DNA of 34,112 nucleotides from Acetobacteraceae bacterium (GTDB lineage Bacteria; Pseudomonadota; Alphaproteobacteria; Acetobacterales; Acetobacteraceae): assembly GCA_025055335.1 (NCBI GenBank), contig JANWXJ010000159.1:1-34112 (forward strand), read 5' to 3'. A model generated the notes under the pieces. That model made no database searches. It was not told the DNA's origin and was given only the letters and a program-made list of their open reading frames with translations. Positions within the stretch are counted from its first letter, which is position 1; each line of letters opens with the position of its first letter. Positions 16,032 through 24,113 of this stretch are shown here, piece by piece. Position numbers and translations under genes: made by a program.

Positions 16032-17591
16032 TCAGGCCCCCCAGTTCCGGCCGCGGAAGTCCATGAAGAAGGACTGCGCGGGCCGCCAGCCGATCTCCCG
16101 CCGCTTGGCGGTGAAGTTGGCGTTGCGATGGAGCACCGCATAGGCCGGATCCTCGCGCTCGATGATCGCGAGCATCCGGCGCCGGATGGCGATCCGCCGC
16201 GGCGTGTCGAGGATGCTGTCGAACTCCTCGCACAGCGCGCCGAACTCGGCGTTGCGCCACTGGTTGCGCCGCCACACGGCGCTGCCCGGGCCCCAGCTGC
16301 CGACCGTCTGGACGGAGGGGTCGGGCACCACGGCCGAGGCCGACCAGTCATGCACCCCGCGCGAGGCCGGCTCGCCCCCCAGGATCTGGCCCCAGTTCTC
16401 CACCATCTGGAGCTGCACGTTGAGGCCGACGGCACGCCAGCCGGAGACGAGGATCTGCGCCGTCGCGGTCTGGTTGGTGTAGTAGTTGTTCAGGCAGCGG
16501 TAGGGGATCGGCTGGCCGCGGTAGGAGGATTCGCGCAGCAGGCGCCGCGCCTCGGCCGGATCGAAGCGCGGCGCCTCCACGTCCCGCAGGTAGAACTCGC
16601 CGTAGAACTCCCACTGCAGCCCGCGCGGCACGCTGGTGCGGCCCTCCCACAGGGCGGTGATGATCGCCTCGCGGTCGATCGCGTGGCTCATCGCCCGCCG
16701 CACCAGCGGATCGGCCAGGACGGGATGGGCGGTGTTGAACACGACGTAGCGGGTGTTGTTGATCGGCCCGCCCGCCACCTCGAACCGCCGGTCGGACTCG
16801 ATCGCGCGTATCTGGTCGGGCGGGATGTCGGTGGCGAACTCCGCCTCGCCCGAGATCAGCATGTTGATGCGCGAGGACACCTCGGGCACCTCGAGGAAGC
16901 GCAGCCGCCGCAGCGGCGGCCGCCCCTGCCAGTGGGCGTCGTGCGGCTCCATCACCAGCAGGCGGTCGGGGCGGAACTCGGCGATTCGGTAGGGGCCGCT
17001 GCCGACGGGGCGGCGCGCCCACTCCATGAAGGACGGTGCGGCCAGGAAGGCGCCGCGCGGGACGATCACCGCGATCGAGCGCGCCATGCGGCCGATCTGC
17101 ACCGGATCCGGCCGGCTGTTGACGAGGCGCACCCGGTACGGCCCGACCGCCTCCATCCGCTCGAAGGCGGGAAAGGCCTGGCGGGCCGTCTGCGGCACGC
17201 TCGCCGGCACCTCGCGCCCGCCGCCGCCCCACATGCGCTCGGGCCCGAAGGAGAACACCACATCCTCGGCGGTGAAGGGCGAGCCGTCGTGGAACACCAC
17301 CCCTTCCCGCAGATCGAACTCGACCACCCGCTCGTCCAGGCGCCGCCAGGCGGTGGCAAGCCCCGGGAGGAGCGACATGTCGCCGGTCCAGTCGGTGTCC
17401 ACCAGGGGCTCGACATAGTTGCGGAAGATCCGCGTGCCGACGTTCGACTGCTCGAGCAGCATCTCGAGCGTGTTGGAGGTGGCGAGGTTCTGCACCGCCA
17501 CGCTCACCTGCGGCCGCGGATCGGACTGGCCGACCGCCGGTGCGGCAAGCAGTGCGGAGGAGGCGAGGAGAGCGCGGCGGGGGATGCGCAT
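16032..17591 (-). CDS. Family 5 extracellular solute-binding protein (paralog 2 of 3)
   Basis: A 519-residue SBP_bac_5 receptor, a close relative of its two neighbours. The signal is MRIPRRALLASSALLAAPAV, again twin-arginine-like and without a lipobox. Shared landmarks are TLEMLLEQSNVGTR, LLPGLATAWRRLDERVVE, FHDGSPFTAEDVVFSFGPER, VGSGPYRIAEFRPDRLLVME, RRAMSHAIDREAIITALWEG and YRCLNNYYTNQ. It diverges most in the third quarter: DWSASAVVPDPSVQTVGSWG, where the others have DWSNTSIFGDP or DWSNSAPFNDP. That suggests a different ligand pocket. Start ATG 17591 is 4 nt after the stop of paralog 3. It presumably shares the single DppBCDF-type permease encoded downstream. Confidence 0.92.
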   Translation of the reverse strand: MRIPRRALLASSALLAAPAVGQSDPRPQVSVAVQNLATSNTLEMLLEQSNVGTRIFRNYVEPLVDTDWTGDMSLLPGLATAWRRLDERVVEFDLREGVVFHDGSPFTAEDVVFSFGPERMWGGGGREVPASVPQTARQAFPAFERMEAVGPYRVRLVNSRPDPVQIGRMARSIAVIVPRGAFLAAPSFMEWARRPVGSGPYRIAEFRPDRLLVMEPHDAHWQGRPPLRRLRFLEVPEVSSRINMLISGEAEFATDIPPDQIRAIESDRRFEVAGGPINNTRYVVFNTAHPVLADPLVRRAMSHAIDREAIITALWEGRTSVPRGLQWEFYGEFYLRDVEAPRFDPAEARRLLRESSYRGQPIPYRCLNNYYTNQTATAQILVSGWRAVGLNVQLQMVENWGQILGGEPASRGVHDWSASAVVPDPSVQTVGSWGPGSAVWRRNQWRNAEFGALCEEFDSILDTPRRIAIRRRMLAIIEREDPAYAVLHRNANFTAKRREIGWRPAQSFFMDFRGRNWGA

Positions 17592-17595
17592 CGCC

Positions 17596-19227
17596 TCAGG
17601 CCCCGAAGGCGCCGGGCCGGAAATCCATCGCGAAGGCCGGGCTGGCGCGCCAGCGCAGATCGCGCCGCTTGGCGGTGAAGGTCGCGTTCTGGTGCAGCAC
17701 GGTGTAGGCTGGATCCTCGCGCTCGGCGATCTCGAGCAGGCGGCGGAACACGGCACGGCGGCGGGCACGGTCGGTCGAGCTCTCGAGCTCCTCGCAGAGC
17801 CGGTTGAACTCCTCGTTCGTCCACTCGCCCACCTGCTGCTGCTGGCCGCGCGGGCCGTGCTGGTTGACGATGGAGGAGACCGGATCGTTGAAGGGTGCGC
17901 TGTTCGACCAGTCGCGGATCGCCCGCGGGCTCTCGCGCGAGAAGATCTGCGCCCAGTTCTCTACCATCTGGATCTGCACGTTCAGCCCCGCCGCGCGCCA
18001 CATCTCGACGAGGATCTGCGCGGTGGCGTTCTGGTTCGTGTAGTAGTTGTTGAGCAGGCGGTAGGGGATCGGATCGCCGCGGTAGCCCGCCTCGCGCAGC
18101 AGGCGGCGGGCCTCCGCCGGGTCGAAGCGCGGAACCTCCCAGTCGGCGATGAACATGTCGCCGTAGTATTCCCACTGCAGCCCGCGGGGGTCGCGGGTGC
18201 GGCCGGCCCACAGGGCGTCCACGATCGCCTGGCGGTCGATCGCATGCGTCAGCGCCCGCCGAACCCGCGGATCGCGCAGCTGGGGGTGGTTCTTGTCGAA
18301 CACCGTGATGCGGTGGTTGAGGATGGTGCCGCCCTGAACCTCGAAGGCGGGATTGCGCTCGATGCCGGCGATCTGGTCGGGCGGGATGTCGCAGGCGAAC
18401 TGGAACTGCCCCGACAGCAGGCCGTTGATCCGGGACGCCACCTCCGGCACCTCCACGAAGCGGATCTGCCGCAGCGGCGGGCGGCCGCCCCAGTACTCGT
18501 CATGCGCCACCAGGGTGAGCGAGACGTCCGGGCGGAACTCGGCCACCTTGTAGGGGCCGGTGGTGACGGGGCGGCGCGCCCAGTCGAGCCAGGTGGGAGC
18601 CTCGAGGAAGCCGCGGCGCGAGCAGATGTCGCTGCCGTAGCGGGCAAGGCGCCCTTCCATCGTCACGTCCGGCGTGCGGTTGACGAAGCGCACCCTGTAG
18701 CGGCCGACGGCCTCCACCCGCTCCAGCGCCGGCCAGATGCGCCGCGCCACCGCCGGCACCTCGGGCGGCAGCTCTCGCCCCTGCGGCCCCTGGCCCGGGA
18801 TGCGCGCGAACAGCGTGCCCTGGGCCTGCGCCTCGCCGGTGCCGAACATCCGCTCCGGGCCGAAGGAGAACACCACGTCCTCGGCCGTCATCTCGTCGCC
18901 GTTGTGGAACCGCACGCCCTCGCGCAGGTCGAGCTCGACCGTGCGCTCGTCGAGCCGCCGCCAGGCGGTGGCGAGCCCCGGCACGCTCTCGAGGTTGCCC
19001 TGCCAGTTGCGGCCGATCAGCCCCTCCCACAAGGAGGTGTAGAACACGCGTTCGCCCACATTCGACTGTTCGCGCAGCACCTCGAGGGTGTTGGAGTTGA
19101 CCACCTTCTGCACCGCGATGGTGACGGAGGGCCGCTGGTCGGCCTGGGCGATGGCGAAGCGCGGCAGCGCCGGGGCGGTGGCGAGGGCGGCGGAGCCGCC
19201 GAGCAGGGTGCGGCGGGGCGTCGTCAT
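17596..19227 (-). CDS. Family 5 extracellular solute-binding protein (paralog 3 of 3), first gene of operon
   Basis: A 543-residue SBP_bac_5 receptor. The signal peptide is MTTPRRTLLGGSAALATAPA, ending near AIAQA, with a twin-arginine-like start. Landmarks are VVNSNTLEVLREQSNVGERV, VPGLATAWRRLDERTVELDL, FHNGDEMTAEDVVFSFGPER, VTTGPYKVAEFRPDVSLTLV and YRLLNNYYTNQNATAQILVE. The track ORF continues to 20367 through an antisense reading of murJ; ATG 19227 is chosen because it opens the signal peptide and has GAGG upstream. It is the promoter-proximal gene of the transporter operon, preceded by a 206-bp gap that contains a 12-bp inverted repeat. Confidence 0.93.
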   Translation of the reverse strand: MTTPRRTLLGGSAALATAPALPRFAIAQADQRPSVTIAVQKVVNSNTLEVLREQSNVGERVFYTSLWEGLIGRNWQGNLESVPGLATAWRRLDERTVELDLREGVRFHNGDEMTAEDVVFSFGPERMFGTGEAQAQGTLFARIPGQGPQGRELPPEVPAVARRIWPALERVEAVGRYRVRFVNRTPDVTMEGRLARYGSDICSRRGFLEAPTWLDWARRPVTTGPYKVAEFRPDVSLTLVAHDEYWGGRPPLRQIRFVEVPEVASRINGLLSGQFQFACDIPPDQIAGIERNPAFEVQGGTILNHRITVFDKNHPQLRDPRVRRALTHAIDRQAIVDALWAGRTRDPRGLQWEYYGDMFIADWEVPRFDPAEARRLLREAGYRGDPIPYRLLNNYYTNQNATAQILVEMWRAAGLNVQIQMVENWAQIFSRESPRAIRDWSNSAPFNDPVSSIVNQHGPRGQQQQVGEWTNEEFNRLCEELESSTDRARRRAVFRRLLEIAEREDPAYTVLHQNATFTAKRRDLRWRASPAFAMDFRPGAFGA

Positions 19228-19300
19228 GGCGTGTGTCCTCGTCAGCGGTCCATCCCGCGCCGGCCCGGCACGAGGCCGCGCCGGCCCATCGGGGCGGGAT

Positions 19301-19337
19301 TGCCGCCGGTCGGGGCACCAAGGCACGACCGGCGGCA
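19301..19337. promoter_or_regulatory. Perfect 12-bp inverted repeat in the transporter operon leader (possible operator)
   Basis: TGCCGCCGGTCG (19301-19312) is followed 13 nt later by its exact reverse complement CGACCGGCGGCA (19326-19337). It lies about 75-110 bp upstream of the first binding-protein gene and about 95 bp downstream of murJ on the same strand. No T tract follows in either direction, so a repressor or activator site, or an mRNA stem-loop, is more likely than a terminator. A second imperfect stem, CCGCTCCCTG-GCG-CAGGGATAGCGG, sits at 19346-19370. The rest of the 206-bp gap shows nothing I can name. Confidence 0.5.
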
Positions 19338-19433
19338 CACGCTCACCGCTCCCTGGCGCAGGGATAGCGGAGGGATCTGACAGGGGCGTGACGGCAGCGT
19401 TGGGCTTGGATGACGATGCGGGCGGAAAGCGCG

Positions 19434-20972
19434 CTACGCCGCCCGCCGCCGCGGCCGCGCGATCTGCCGCAGGTCGAACCCGCCCGAGGCCTGCGCCGCC
19501 CCGAAATACAGAACCATCCCGACCGCGACGATCGCCCCGGCCAGCCCCACGCGCGCGAGTGTCCCCTCCGGCGCCGGCAGGAGCCACAGCAGCAGCAGGA
19601 TGCCCGCGGCCATCGCCGCTGTGCTGCCCGCAAGCCTCGGCAGCGCCCGCCGCAGCCGCCGGTCGGGCCGCCACCGCCCGCGCCGGGCCAGCACACCGGC
19701 CAGCAGCGCCGCATTGGCCCAGGCGGCGAGCGAGGTGGCGAGCGCGATGCCGACATGCCCTATCAGCGGAGCGAGCGTGAGGTTCAGCGCGAGATTGAGC
19801 GCCACCGTGGCAAGCCCGATCTTCACCGGCGTCGAGAGATCCCCGCGCGCGAAGAACCCCGGGGCCAGCGCCTTCACCAGTACGAAGGCCGGCAGGCCCG
19901 CGGCATAGGCAACAAGCGCGGCGGCCGTGGCGGCGGTGGCCTCCGGCCCGAAGGCGCCGCGTTCGAACAGGGCGGCGATGATCGGCCCCGCCGCCACCCC
20001 GAGCGCCGCGGCCGCCGGCAGCGAGAGGGCCAGCGCCACCTCGAGCGCCCGGTTCTGCGTCCGATGCGCCGACAGCGGCCGGCCGAGCCGTATCTCGCGC
20101 GCGAGCAGCGGCAGCATCGCCGTGCCGATCGCCGCCCCCACCACGCCGAGCGGCAGCTGCGCCACCCTGTCGGCGTAATACAGGAAGGAGACGGCCCCCG
20201 CCGGCAGGGTGGAGGCGATGATGACGTCTATCGCGAGGTTGAGCTGGGTGACGCCGGCGCCCAGCACGCCGGGCACCATGCGCTTCAGGATCGCCACCAC
20301 CTCCGGCGGGAAGGAGGGGCGGCGGAACAGGTTCAGCGCCATCCCCGCCTGCCGCGCCGCCACCCACACCAGCGCGAGCTGCGCCACCCCGGCCGCGAAC
20401 ACCCCCCAGGAGAGAGCGTGGCCCGCGGTGGCGACGAAGGGCGTGAGGCCAAGCAGCGCCGCCATCAGCAGCAGGTTGAACAGCACCGGCGCGGCGGCGG
20501 CGGCGGCGAAGCGGTCGAGCCCGTTCAGCACGCCGGAGACCAGCGCGGCAAGGCAGATCAGCCAGAGATAGGGAAAGGTGATCCGCGTCATCTCGACGGC
20601 CAGCCGGTAGCGCTCGGGGTCGTTGAGGAAGCCGGGCGCGATCGCGGCGATCACCCAGTCCATCAGCAGCAGCCCGGCCAGCACCAGCACCGCGAGCCAG
20701 AGCGACAGCAGCGAGGCCATGCGCTCGGCCAGCGCCTGGGCGCGGGCGCGGCCCTCGGCGGCGAGCGTGCCGGCGAAGGCCGGCACGAAGGCGGCGTTGA
20801 AGGCGCCTTCCCCGAACAGCCGGCGGAACAGGTTCGGCAGCTTGAGGGCGACGAAGAACGCATCCGCCACCGGCCCCGCGCCGAGGCGCGAGGCGATCAG
20901 CATGTCGCGGGCGAAGCCGAGGATCCGGCTCGCCATCGTCCAGGTGCCGACGGTGGCGATCGCCCTCAGCAT
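19434..20972 (-). CDS. murJ: Lipid II flippase MurJ
   Basis: A 512-residue polytopic MOP-superfamily protein that moves lipid II across the inner membrane for peptidoglycan synthesis. The N-terminus has the MurJ signature GTWTMASRILGFARDMLIASRLGAGPVADAFFVA, then the lateral-gate phrase KLPNLFRRLFGEGAFNAAFVP. About fourteen hydrophobic helices follow, including the FLYYADRVAQLPLGVVGAAIGTAMLP segment typical of the C-terminal half. The length matches the family. Start ATG 20972 lies 19 bp after the secB stop, so secB and murJ are probably cotranscribed. The stop is followed by the gap leading into the transporter operon. Confidence 0.96.
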   Translation of the reverse strand: MLRAIATVGTWTMASRILGFARDMLIASRLGAGPVADAFFVALKLPNLFRRLFGEGAFNAAFVPAFAGTLAAEGRARAQALAERMASLLSLWLAVLVLAGLLLMDWVIAAIAPGFLNDPERYRLAVEMTRITFPYLWLICLAALVSGVLNGLDRFAAAAAAPVLFNLLLMAALLGLTPFVATAGHALSWGVFAAGVAQLALVWVAARQAGMALNLFRRPSFPPEVVAILKRMVPGVLGAGVTQLNLAIDVIIASTLPAGAVSFLYYADRVAQLPLGVVGAAIGTAMLPLLAREIRLGRPLSAHRTQNRALEVALALSLPAAAALGVAAGPIIAALFERGAFGPEATAATAAALVAYAAGLPAFVLVKALAPGFFARGDLSTPVKIGLATVALNLALNLTLAPLIGHVGIALATSLAAWANAALLAGVLARRGRWRPDRRLRRALPRLAGSTAAMAAGILLLLWLLPAPEGTLARVGLAGAIVAVGMVLYFGAAQASGGFDLRQIARPRRRAA

Positions 20973-20991
20973 CGCGGGCCTGGGCTGCGGC

Positions 20992-21495
20992 TCAGGCGTT
21001 GGCGGCCGGCTGCGCGCCCGTCTGCCCGCGGCGGGACTGCCACAGCGCCGCGAAGTCGATCGGCGTCAGCATGATCGGGGGGAAGCCGCCGTCGCGCGTC
21101 ATGTCGGCCAGGATGTTGCGGGCGAAGGGGAACAACAGGCGCGGGCATTCCACGAGCAGTACCGGCTCGACCATCTCCTCCGGCACGTTCAGGGTGAAGA
21201 TGCCGCAGTAGAGCAGTTCGGCGATGAAGGCCGGGCTGTTGTCCTTCGGCACGCGGGCGTCGGCGCGGAGCTGCAGCGCCACCTCGAAGATGTTCTCGCC
21301 CTCCTGGATGCGCCGGGCGTTGACGTCGAGCGAGAGGTCCACCCGCGGGTTCTCGCGCAGTGTCGCGAAGATCTCGGGCGCGTTCGGCACCTCGAAGGAG
21401 AGGTCCTTGATGTACTGGATGTTGATCAGCAGCGGCGGCTGCTGCGGCGCGCCGTTGCCGGGATTGGCGGGGGCGGGGGGATTGGTCTGCGACAT
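20992..21495 (-). CDS. secB: Protein-export chaperone SecB
   Basis: A 167-residue tetrameric cytoplasmic chaperone that holds unfolded precursors and hands them to SecA. Diagnostic stretches are INIQYIKDLSFEVPNAPEIF, ENIFEVALQLRADARV, LLYCGIFTLNVPEEMVEPVL and VECPRLLFPFARNILADMTRDGGFPP. The last is the near-invariant SecB C-terminal region. The short Ala/Gln-rich tail is usual in alphaproteobacteria. The ATG at 21495 has GAGGAA about 10 nt upstream; the track's 21567 start adds an arginine/proline-rich segment with no family support. It is immediately upstream of murJ. Confidence 0.97.
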   Translation of the reverse strand: MSQTNPPAPANPGNGAPQQPPLLINIQYIKDLSFEVPNAPEIFATLRENPRVDLSLDVNARRIQEGENIFEVALQLRADARVPKDNSPAFIAELLYCGIFTLNVPEEMVEPVLLVECPRLLFPFARNILADMTRDGGFPPIMLTPIDFAALWQSRRGQTGAQPAANA

Positions 21496-21570
21496 CGGTC
21501 GGGTTCCTCGGGGTGGCGCGGCCGGTAGCACGCGGCGGGCGGCGGGGCGAGGGGGGGGCGCACCCATCCC

Positions 21571-22131
21571 TCACCCGTGCCGCCACGCCACCTCCTCCGG
21601 CGCCGGCGCGGTGATGTCGCAGCGCAGCCACGCGCCGTTCGTCACGCTCTGCCCCGTCATCGCCAGGATGAACCCCCAGTGGGAGACGACGAGCGTCTCC
21701 TCCCAGTCCGGCAGCCGCGCCATCTCGGCCCGGAATGCGGCGGCGCGGCGGATCACGTGGTGCTCCGGCTCCTCCTCGCCCGGCCACCACACCTCGGGCA
21801 GGTGGTCGAGCGCGTGTTCGGGGAAGCGCCGCCTCAGATCGCTCGCGGGGCTGCCGATGTCGCAGGAGAAGGCGTAGCGCTCGCGCACCAGCGGCTGCAC
21901 ATGCACGGGCAGCCCGAGGCGCCGCGCGATCGGCGCGGCCGTCTGCAGGGCGCGGGTGTAGGGGCTCGCCACGATGCGGCGGATCGGCGCCAGCGCCGGC
22001 AGTTCCTCCGCCGCGCGCTCGGCCTGGGCGTGGCCGAGCGGCGTCAGCTCCGGGTCGGGGATGCCGGGATCGCGCCGGGTTGCCGAGAAATGCAGGTTGA
22101 ACACGCTCTGGCCGTGGCGGAGCAGGATCAT
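21571..22131 (-). CDS. Histidine phosphatase (phosphoglycerate mutase-like) family protein
   Basis: A 186-residue protein with the RHG phosphohistidine motif right at the N-terminus (ILLRHGQSVFN, H6) and the second catalytic histidine at H151 (LVVSHWGFIL). R60 in ASPYTRALQTA completes the usual triad of phosphate-binding residues. The family contains phosphoglycerate mutases and many broad phosphatases. This short cytoplasmic form with an acidic WWPGEEEPEHH insert is of undetermined specificity. ATG 22131 is chosen over 22194 because it begins directly at the beta-strand before RHG. It is 75 bp upstream of secB on the same strand and divergent from the Tim44-like gene. Confidence 0.88.
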   Translation of the reverse strand: MILLRHGQSVFNLHFSATRRDPGIPDPELTPLGHAQAERAAEELPALAPIRRIVASPYTRALQTAAPIARRLGLPVHVQPLVRERYAFSCDIGSPASDLRRRFPEHALDHLPEVWWPGEEEPEHHVIRRAAAFRAEMARLPDWEETLVVSHWGFILAMTGQSVTNGAWLRCDITAPAPEEVAWRHG

Positions 22132-22202
22132 GCGGGGGCCTCCGGCGGCAGAGGTGGCGCGCCGCGCCGCGCCCGGCAAGCGGCCTTCCCGCAACGACGC
22201 GG

Positions 22203-22246
22203 TTGCGGGCGGGGGGGCGAGGGCCTAGGTATGGGCCCTCAAGGAG
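22203..22246 (+). promoter_or_regulatory. Putative promoter, hairpin and strong RBS of the Tim44-like gene
   Basis: TTGCGG (22203-22208) and TAGGTA (22226-22231) are separated by 17 bp and resemble a sigma-70 promoter. The -10-like element lies in the loop of a perfect 7-bp inverted repeat GAGGGCC/GGCCCTC (22219-22240). AAGGAG (22241-22246) follows directly, 7 nt before the ATG. If the promoter is real, the leader is very short and the inverted repeat would be a DNA site rather than an RNA hairpin. Confidence 0.35.
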
Positions 22247-22253
22247 ACCTGCG

Positions 22254-22916
22254 ATGTCCGGCGGCTTCCCCGTCGATCTGATCCTCTTCGCGATGGTCGC
22301 GGCATTCCTGGTGCTGCGGCTGCGCAGCGTGCTCGGCCGCCGCACCGGCTTCGAGCGCCCGCCGCGGCCGGAAGCCGCCGCCGGCGCCTCGCCCCGCGCG
22401 CTCGAGCCGGAGCCTGCCCCCGCCGCCATCGCCGGGCAGGCGCGGCAGATCGTGCCCGACCCCCGCTCCCCCGCCGGCCGGGCGCTCGCCCGCATCCGCG
22501 AGACCGATCCCTCCTTCGACCCCTCGGCCTTCCTGGCGGGCGCCGAGACCGCCTTCCGCATGATCGTCGAGGCCTTCGCCAAGGGCGACCGCGAGACGCT
22601 CCGCATGCTGCTGTCGGAGGACACCTATGCCGGCTTCGAGCACGCGATCGCCGAGCGCGAGCGCGCCGGCCACCGCCAGCGCACCGAGATCCGGGCGGTG
22701 ACGGAGGCGGCGATCGAGGCGGCGGATCTGCGCGGCACCATCGCCGACGTGACGGTGCGCTTCGTCTCCGACCAGGTGAACGTCACCACCGATGCCGCCG
22801 GCCAGCCGGTGGCCGGCACCGATGCCGTGACGGAACTCGTGGACATCTGGACCTTCCAGCGCGACCTGCGCTCGGAGGATCCGACATGGCGGCTGGTCGC
22901 CACCGCGACCGGCTGA
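22254..22916 (+). CDS. Tim44-like (TimA) domain inner-membrane protein
   Basis: A 220-residue protein with one N-terminal membrane helix (FPVDLILFAMVAAFLVLRLRSVLGRRTGF), a Pro/Ala-rich linker (about 35-70) and a C-terminal Tim44-like domain (about 85-218). The domain begins DPSFDPSAFLAGAETAFRMI and ends ELVDIWTFQRDLRSEDPTWRLV. It is the bacterial relative of the mitochondrial import-motor anchor Tim44; the bacterial function is poorly defined but linked to the membrane. The ATG at 22254 has a near-consensus AAGGAG. The gene overlaps mltA by 31 nt, the conserved arrangement seen across alphaproteobacteria. Confidence 0.92.
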   Translation: MSGGFPVDLILFAMVAAFLVLRLRSVLGRRTGFERPPRPEAAAGASPRALEPEPAPAAIAGQARQIVPDPRSPAGRALARIRETDPSFDPSAFLAGAETAFRMIVEAFAKGDRETLRMLLSEDTYAGFEHAIAERERAGHRQRTEIRAVTEAAIEAADLRGTIADVTVRFVSDQVNVTTDAAGQPVAGTDAVTELVDIWTFQRDLRSEDPTWRLVATATG

Positions 22917-24070
22917 TCCGACCGCCCGCGCCCGCGGGCCTGCTGTTGGCCGCCCTGCTTGCCCTCTTGTCGCCGGGCCTTGCCGCCGGGCAGGCGCCGC
23001 CGGGGCCGACGCTGCACGTCTCCGCCCTGCCCGGCTGGGCCGAGGACCAGCACGCCGTCGCACTCGCGGCGTTCCTCCGCGGCTGCGAGGCGCTGGCCCG
23101 CCCCCCCGCCGCCCTGGAGGCCGCAGCCGAGATGCCGGCCGGGCTTGCCCCCCTCTGCGCCGAGGCGGCGCGGCTGCCGCCGCAGCAGGACGCCGCCGCC
23201 CGCCGCTTCTTCGAGACGCGCTTCGCCCCCGCCCCCGCCGGCCGCGGCCTGATGACCGGCTATTTCGAGCCGGAACTGCGCGGCGCCCGCGCCCCGGCCC
23301 CGGGCTTCCCCGCCCCGCTCCGCCCGCGCCCGGCGGATTTCGTGGAACTGAACCCCACCGCCCCGACCGCGGCCGAACGCGGCATTGGCCGCCGCCTCGG
23401 CGACCGCATCGAACCCTACCCCGACCGCGCCGGCATCGAGGCCGGGGCGCTCGACGGGGTCGCCCCGCCCTTCCTGTGGCTGGCCGATCCGGTGGACAAG
23501 TTCTTCCTGCAGATCCAGGGCTCCGGCCGGGTGGTGCTGCCCGACGGCGCGGTGCTCCGCGTCGGCTATGCGGGGCAGAACGGGCATCCCTACCTGCCGG
23601 TCGGGCGGCTTCTCATCGAACGCGGCGCGATCCCGCGCGAGCGCATGTCCATGCAGGCGATCCGCGCCTGGCTTGCCGCCGCCCCGCCCGAGGAGGCGGC
23701 GGCGCTGCTCTCCGCCAACCCCTCCTACGTGTTCTTCCGCCTGATCGAGGGGCTGTCGGCCGAGGACGGCCCGATCGGCACCCTCGGCGCGCCGCTCACC
23801 CCCGGCCGGTCGCTCGCGGTGGACCGGGCGCTGATCCCGCTCGGCCTGCCGGTGTGGGTGGAAACCCGCGATCCGCTGGACGGCCGGCCGCTGCGCCGGC
23901 TGATGGTCGCGCAGGACACGGGCGGGGCGATCCGCGGCCCCGGCCGCGGCGACTGGTTCTGGGGCTGGGGCGCCTTGGCCGAGGAGCGTGCGGGCCGCAT
24001 GCGCGAACCCGCGGCGCTGACGGTGCTGCTGCCCCGCCCGCCGCCGCAGGAAACCGCCGAGGCGCGCTGA
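22886..24070 (+). CDS. mltA: Membrane-bound lytic murein transglycosylase A
   Basis: A 394-residue peptidoglycan lytic transglycosylase (MltA fold plus 3D domain) that cleaves glycan strands to 1,6-anhydro-muropeptides. It has a hydrophobic leader (LLLAALLALLSPGLAAG) without an obvious lipobox, so it may be periplasmic rather than a lipoprotein. Motifs are LMTGYFEPELRG, FFLQIQGSGRVVL, YAGQNGHPYLPVGR, and the catalytic 3D segment QDTGGAIRGPGRGDWFWG with D344 and D356. GGAG precedes ATG 22886, which lies inside the end of the Tim44-like gene in another frame. It is followed by lutA after 43 nt. Confidence 0.95.
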   Translation: MAAGRHRDRLIRPPAPAGLLLAALLALLSPGLAAGQAPPGPTLHVSALPGWAEDQHAVALAAFLRGCEALARPPAALEAAAEMPAGLAPLCAEAARLPPQQDAAARRFFETRFAPAPAGRGLMTGYFEPELRGARAPAPGFPAPLRPRPADFVELNPTAPTAAERGIGRRLGDRIEPYPDRAGIEAGALDGVAPPFLWLADPVDKFFLQIQGSGRVVLPDGAVLRVGYAGQNGHPYLPVGRLLIERGAIPRERMSMQAIRAWLAAAPPEEAAALLSANPSYVFFRLIEGLSAEDGPIGTLGAPLTPGRSLAVDRALIPLGLPVWVETRDPLDGRPLRRLMVAQDTGGAIRGPGRGDWFWGWGALAEERAGRMREPAALTVLLPRPPPQETAEAR

Positions 24071-24079
24071 ACCGCCGCT

Positions 24080-24108
24080 TCCGGCCCGCGCCCCCCGCCC
24101 CTATCTTG
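24080..24108 (+). promoter_or_regulatory. Possible promoter for lutABC
   Basis: In the 43-nt mltA-lutA gap, TTCCGG (24080-24085) and TATCTT (24103-24108) are 17 bp apart. TATCTT ends 5 nt before the lutA ATG, so a transcript from here would be leaderless or nearly so, which fits the absence of a Shine-Dalgarno. The match is weak. The alternative is read-through from mltA. Confidence 0.3.
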
Positions 24109-24113
24109 CCGCC

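Noticed and set aside
14423-19227. Misassembly or artefactual duplication of one binding-protein gene
   Set aside because: The three genes differ throughout in length, signal peptide and internal sequence, so they are real diverged paralogs.
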